A DNA stretch of 6,219 bases. Source: an uncultured Clostridium sp. GTDB lineage: Bacteria > Bacillota_A > Clostridia > TANB77 > CAG-508. Where the stretch lies: positions 1 to 6,219 of the forward strand of contig CALIMU010000104.1 in assembly GCA_938045355.1 (NCBI GenBank), in the 5' to 3' direction. Positions 6,101 through 6,219 of the stretch are shown here, piece after piece; within the stretch, counting starts at the first letter, position 1; each line of letters begins with the position of its first letter. The notes beneath the pieces are model-generated. The model was not told the origin of the DNA and did not search any database. It saw nothing but the letters and a program-made list of their open reading frames with translations. Made by a program: the position numbers and the translations under genes.

Positions 6101-6219
6101 TTATTTTTCAAATATTTTAATATATTCTTCTTCTTTAAATCCTAATAATATTTTATCTTTATTTATACCATCTTTAATTATTACAAGTGGTCTTTTAATC
6201 ATTTTCCCATCTGATATTA
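6101..6219 (-). CDS. ArsC/Spx-family protein, C-terminal fragment cut by the window edge
   Basis: The last 38 complete codons of a gene entering from the right edge, ending at TAA 6101-6103. The residues read ISDGKMIKRPLVIIKDGINK, then DKILLGFKEEEYIKIFEK. This is the typical C-terminus of the ArsC/Spx/YffB thioredoxin-fold family. The K-R-P-L is the conserved arginine and cis-proline-type segment that, in arsenate reductases, helps hold the substrate. The (V/L)GFKE(E/A)E(W/Y) that follows is the usual last helix. The N-terminal CxxC or CxxS region is outside the window, so arsenate reductase, Spx-type transcription regulator and uncharacterised family member cannot be told apart. No CGG in the visible part. 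It ends 85 nt before the E2-like gene, which has its own good ribosome site. Confidence 0.85.
   Translation of the reverse strand, partial: ISDGKMIKRPLVIIKDGINKDKILLGFKEEEYIKIFEK

Overview
The window is a very AT-rich stretch in which every recognisable gene lies on the minus strand. It resembles an uncultured, host-associated clostridial (low-GC Firmicutes) genome. The evidence is the base composition, AGA as the main Arg codon, the clostridial pilin-like leader in the leftmost gene, a 2-oxo-acid-dehydrogenase-E2-like protein of a type common in Clostridia, and an ArsC/Spx-family gene at the right edge. This placement is an inference from style; no rRNA or marker gene is present.

In transcription order (right to left) the window holds: the C-terminal end of an ArsC/Spx-family gene (6101-6219); a 331-codon CoA-acyltransferase/E2-like gene (5017-6015); a 676-codon gene with a long coiled-coil N-terminus (2954-4986); a 162-codon gene starting directly after it (2465-2953); a shorter coiled-coil paralogue of the 676-codon gene (1514-2407) whose C-terminal part continues in the same frame behind a TAG (1349-1507); a small Lys/Thr-rich single-pass membrane protein (870-1215); and a type IV pilin-like protein with an Ig-like domain (23-760).

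The main discovery is a recoding signal. Three genes are broken by apparent frameshifts, and every break is at a CGG codon. The minus strand contains seven CGG triplets. Six fall in a gene's reading frame, and at all six the coding sense continues only if one base, the C of CGG, is skipped, so that translation resumes at the overlapping GGN (Gly). Three shifts rebuild the E2-like protein, including its conserved Asp-Gly motif; two, 55 nt apart, fuse two seemingly separate ORFs into the 676-residue protein; one changes the tail of the small membrane protein. The seventh CGG (3704-3706) is out of frame and causes no disruption. In-frame CGT and CGA codons read as normal Arg.

The simplest reading is that CGG is unassigned or poorly decoded in this organism and acts as an efficient, general +1 frameshift codon (or that CGGN is read as a four-base Gly codon). 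This resembles the obligatory AGGY/CCCCU shifts in Perkinsus mitochondria. I know of no described bacterium that uses CGG this way throughout its genes. A conventional gene caller would report several false short genes here.

No rRNA, tRNA, CRISPR array, insertion sequence or origin was seen. The intergenic gaps are all well below 300 bases and contain only AT-rich spacer and weak hairpins.
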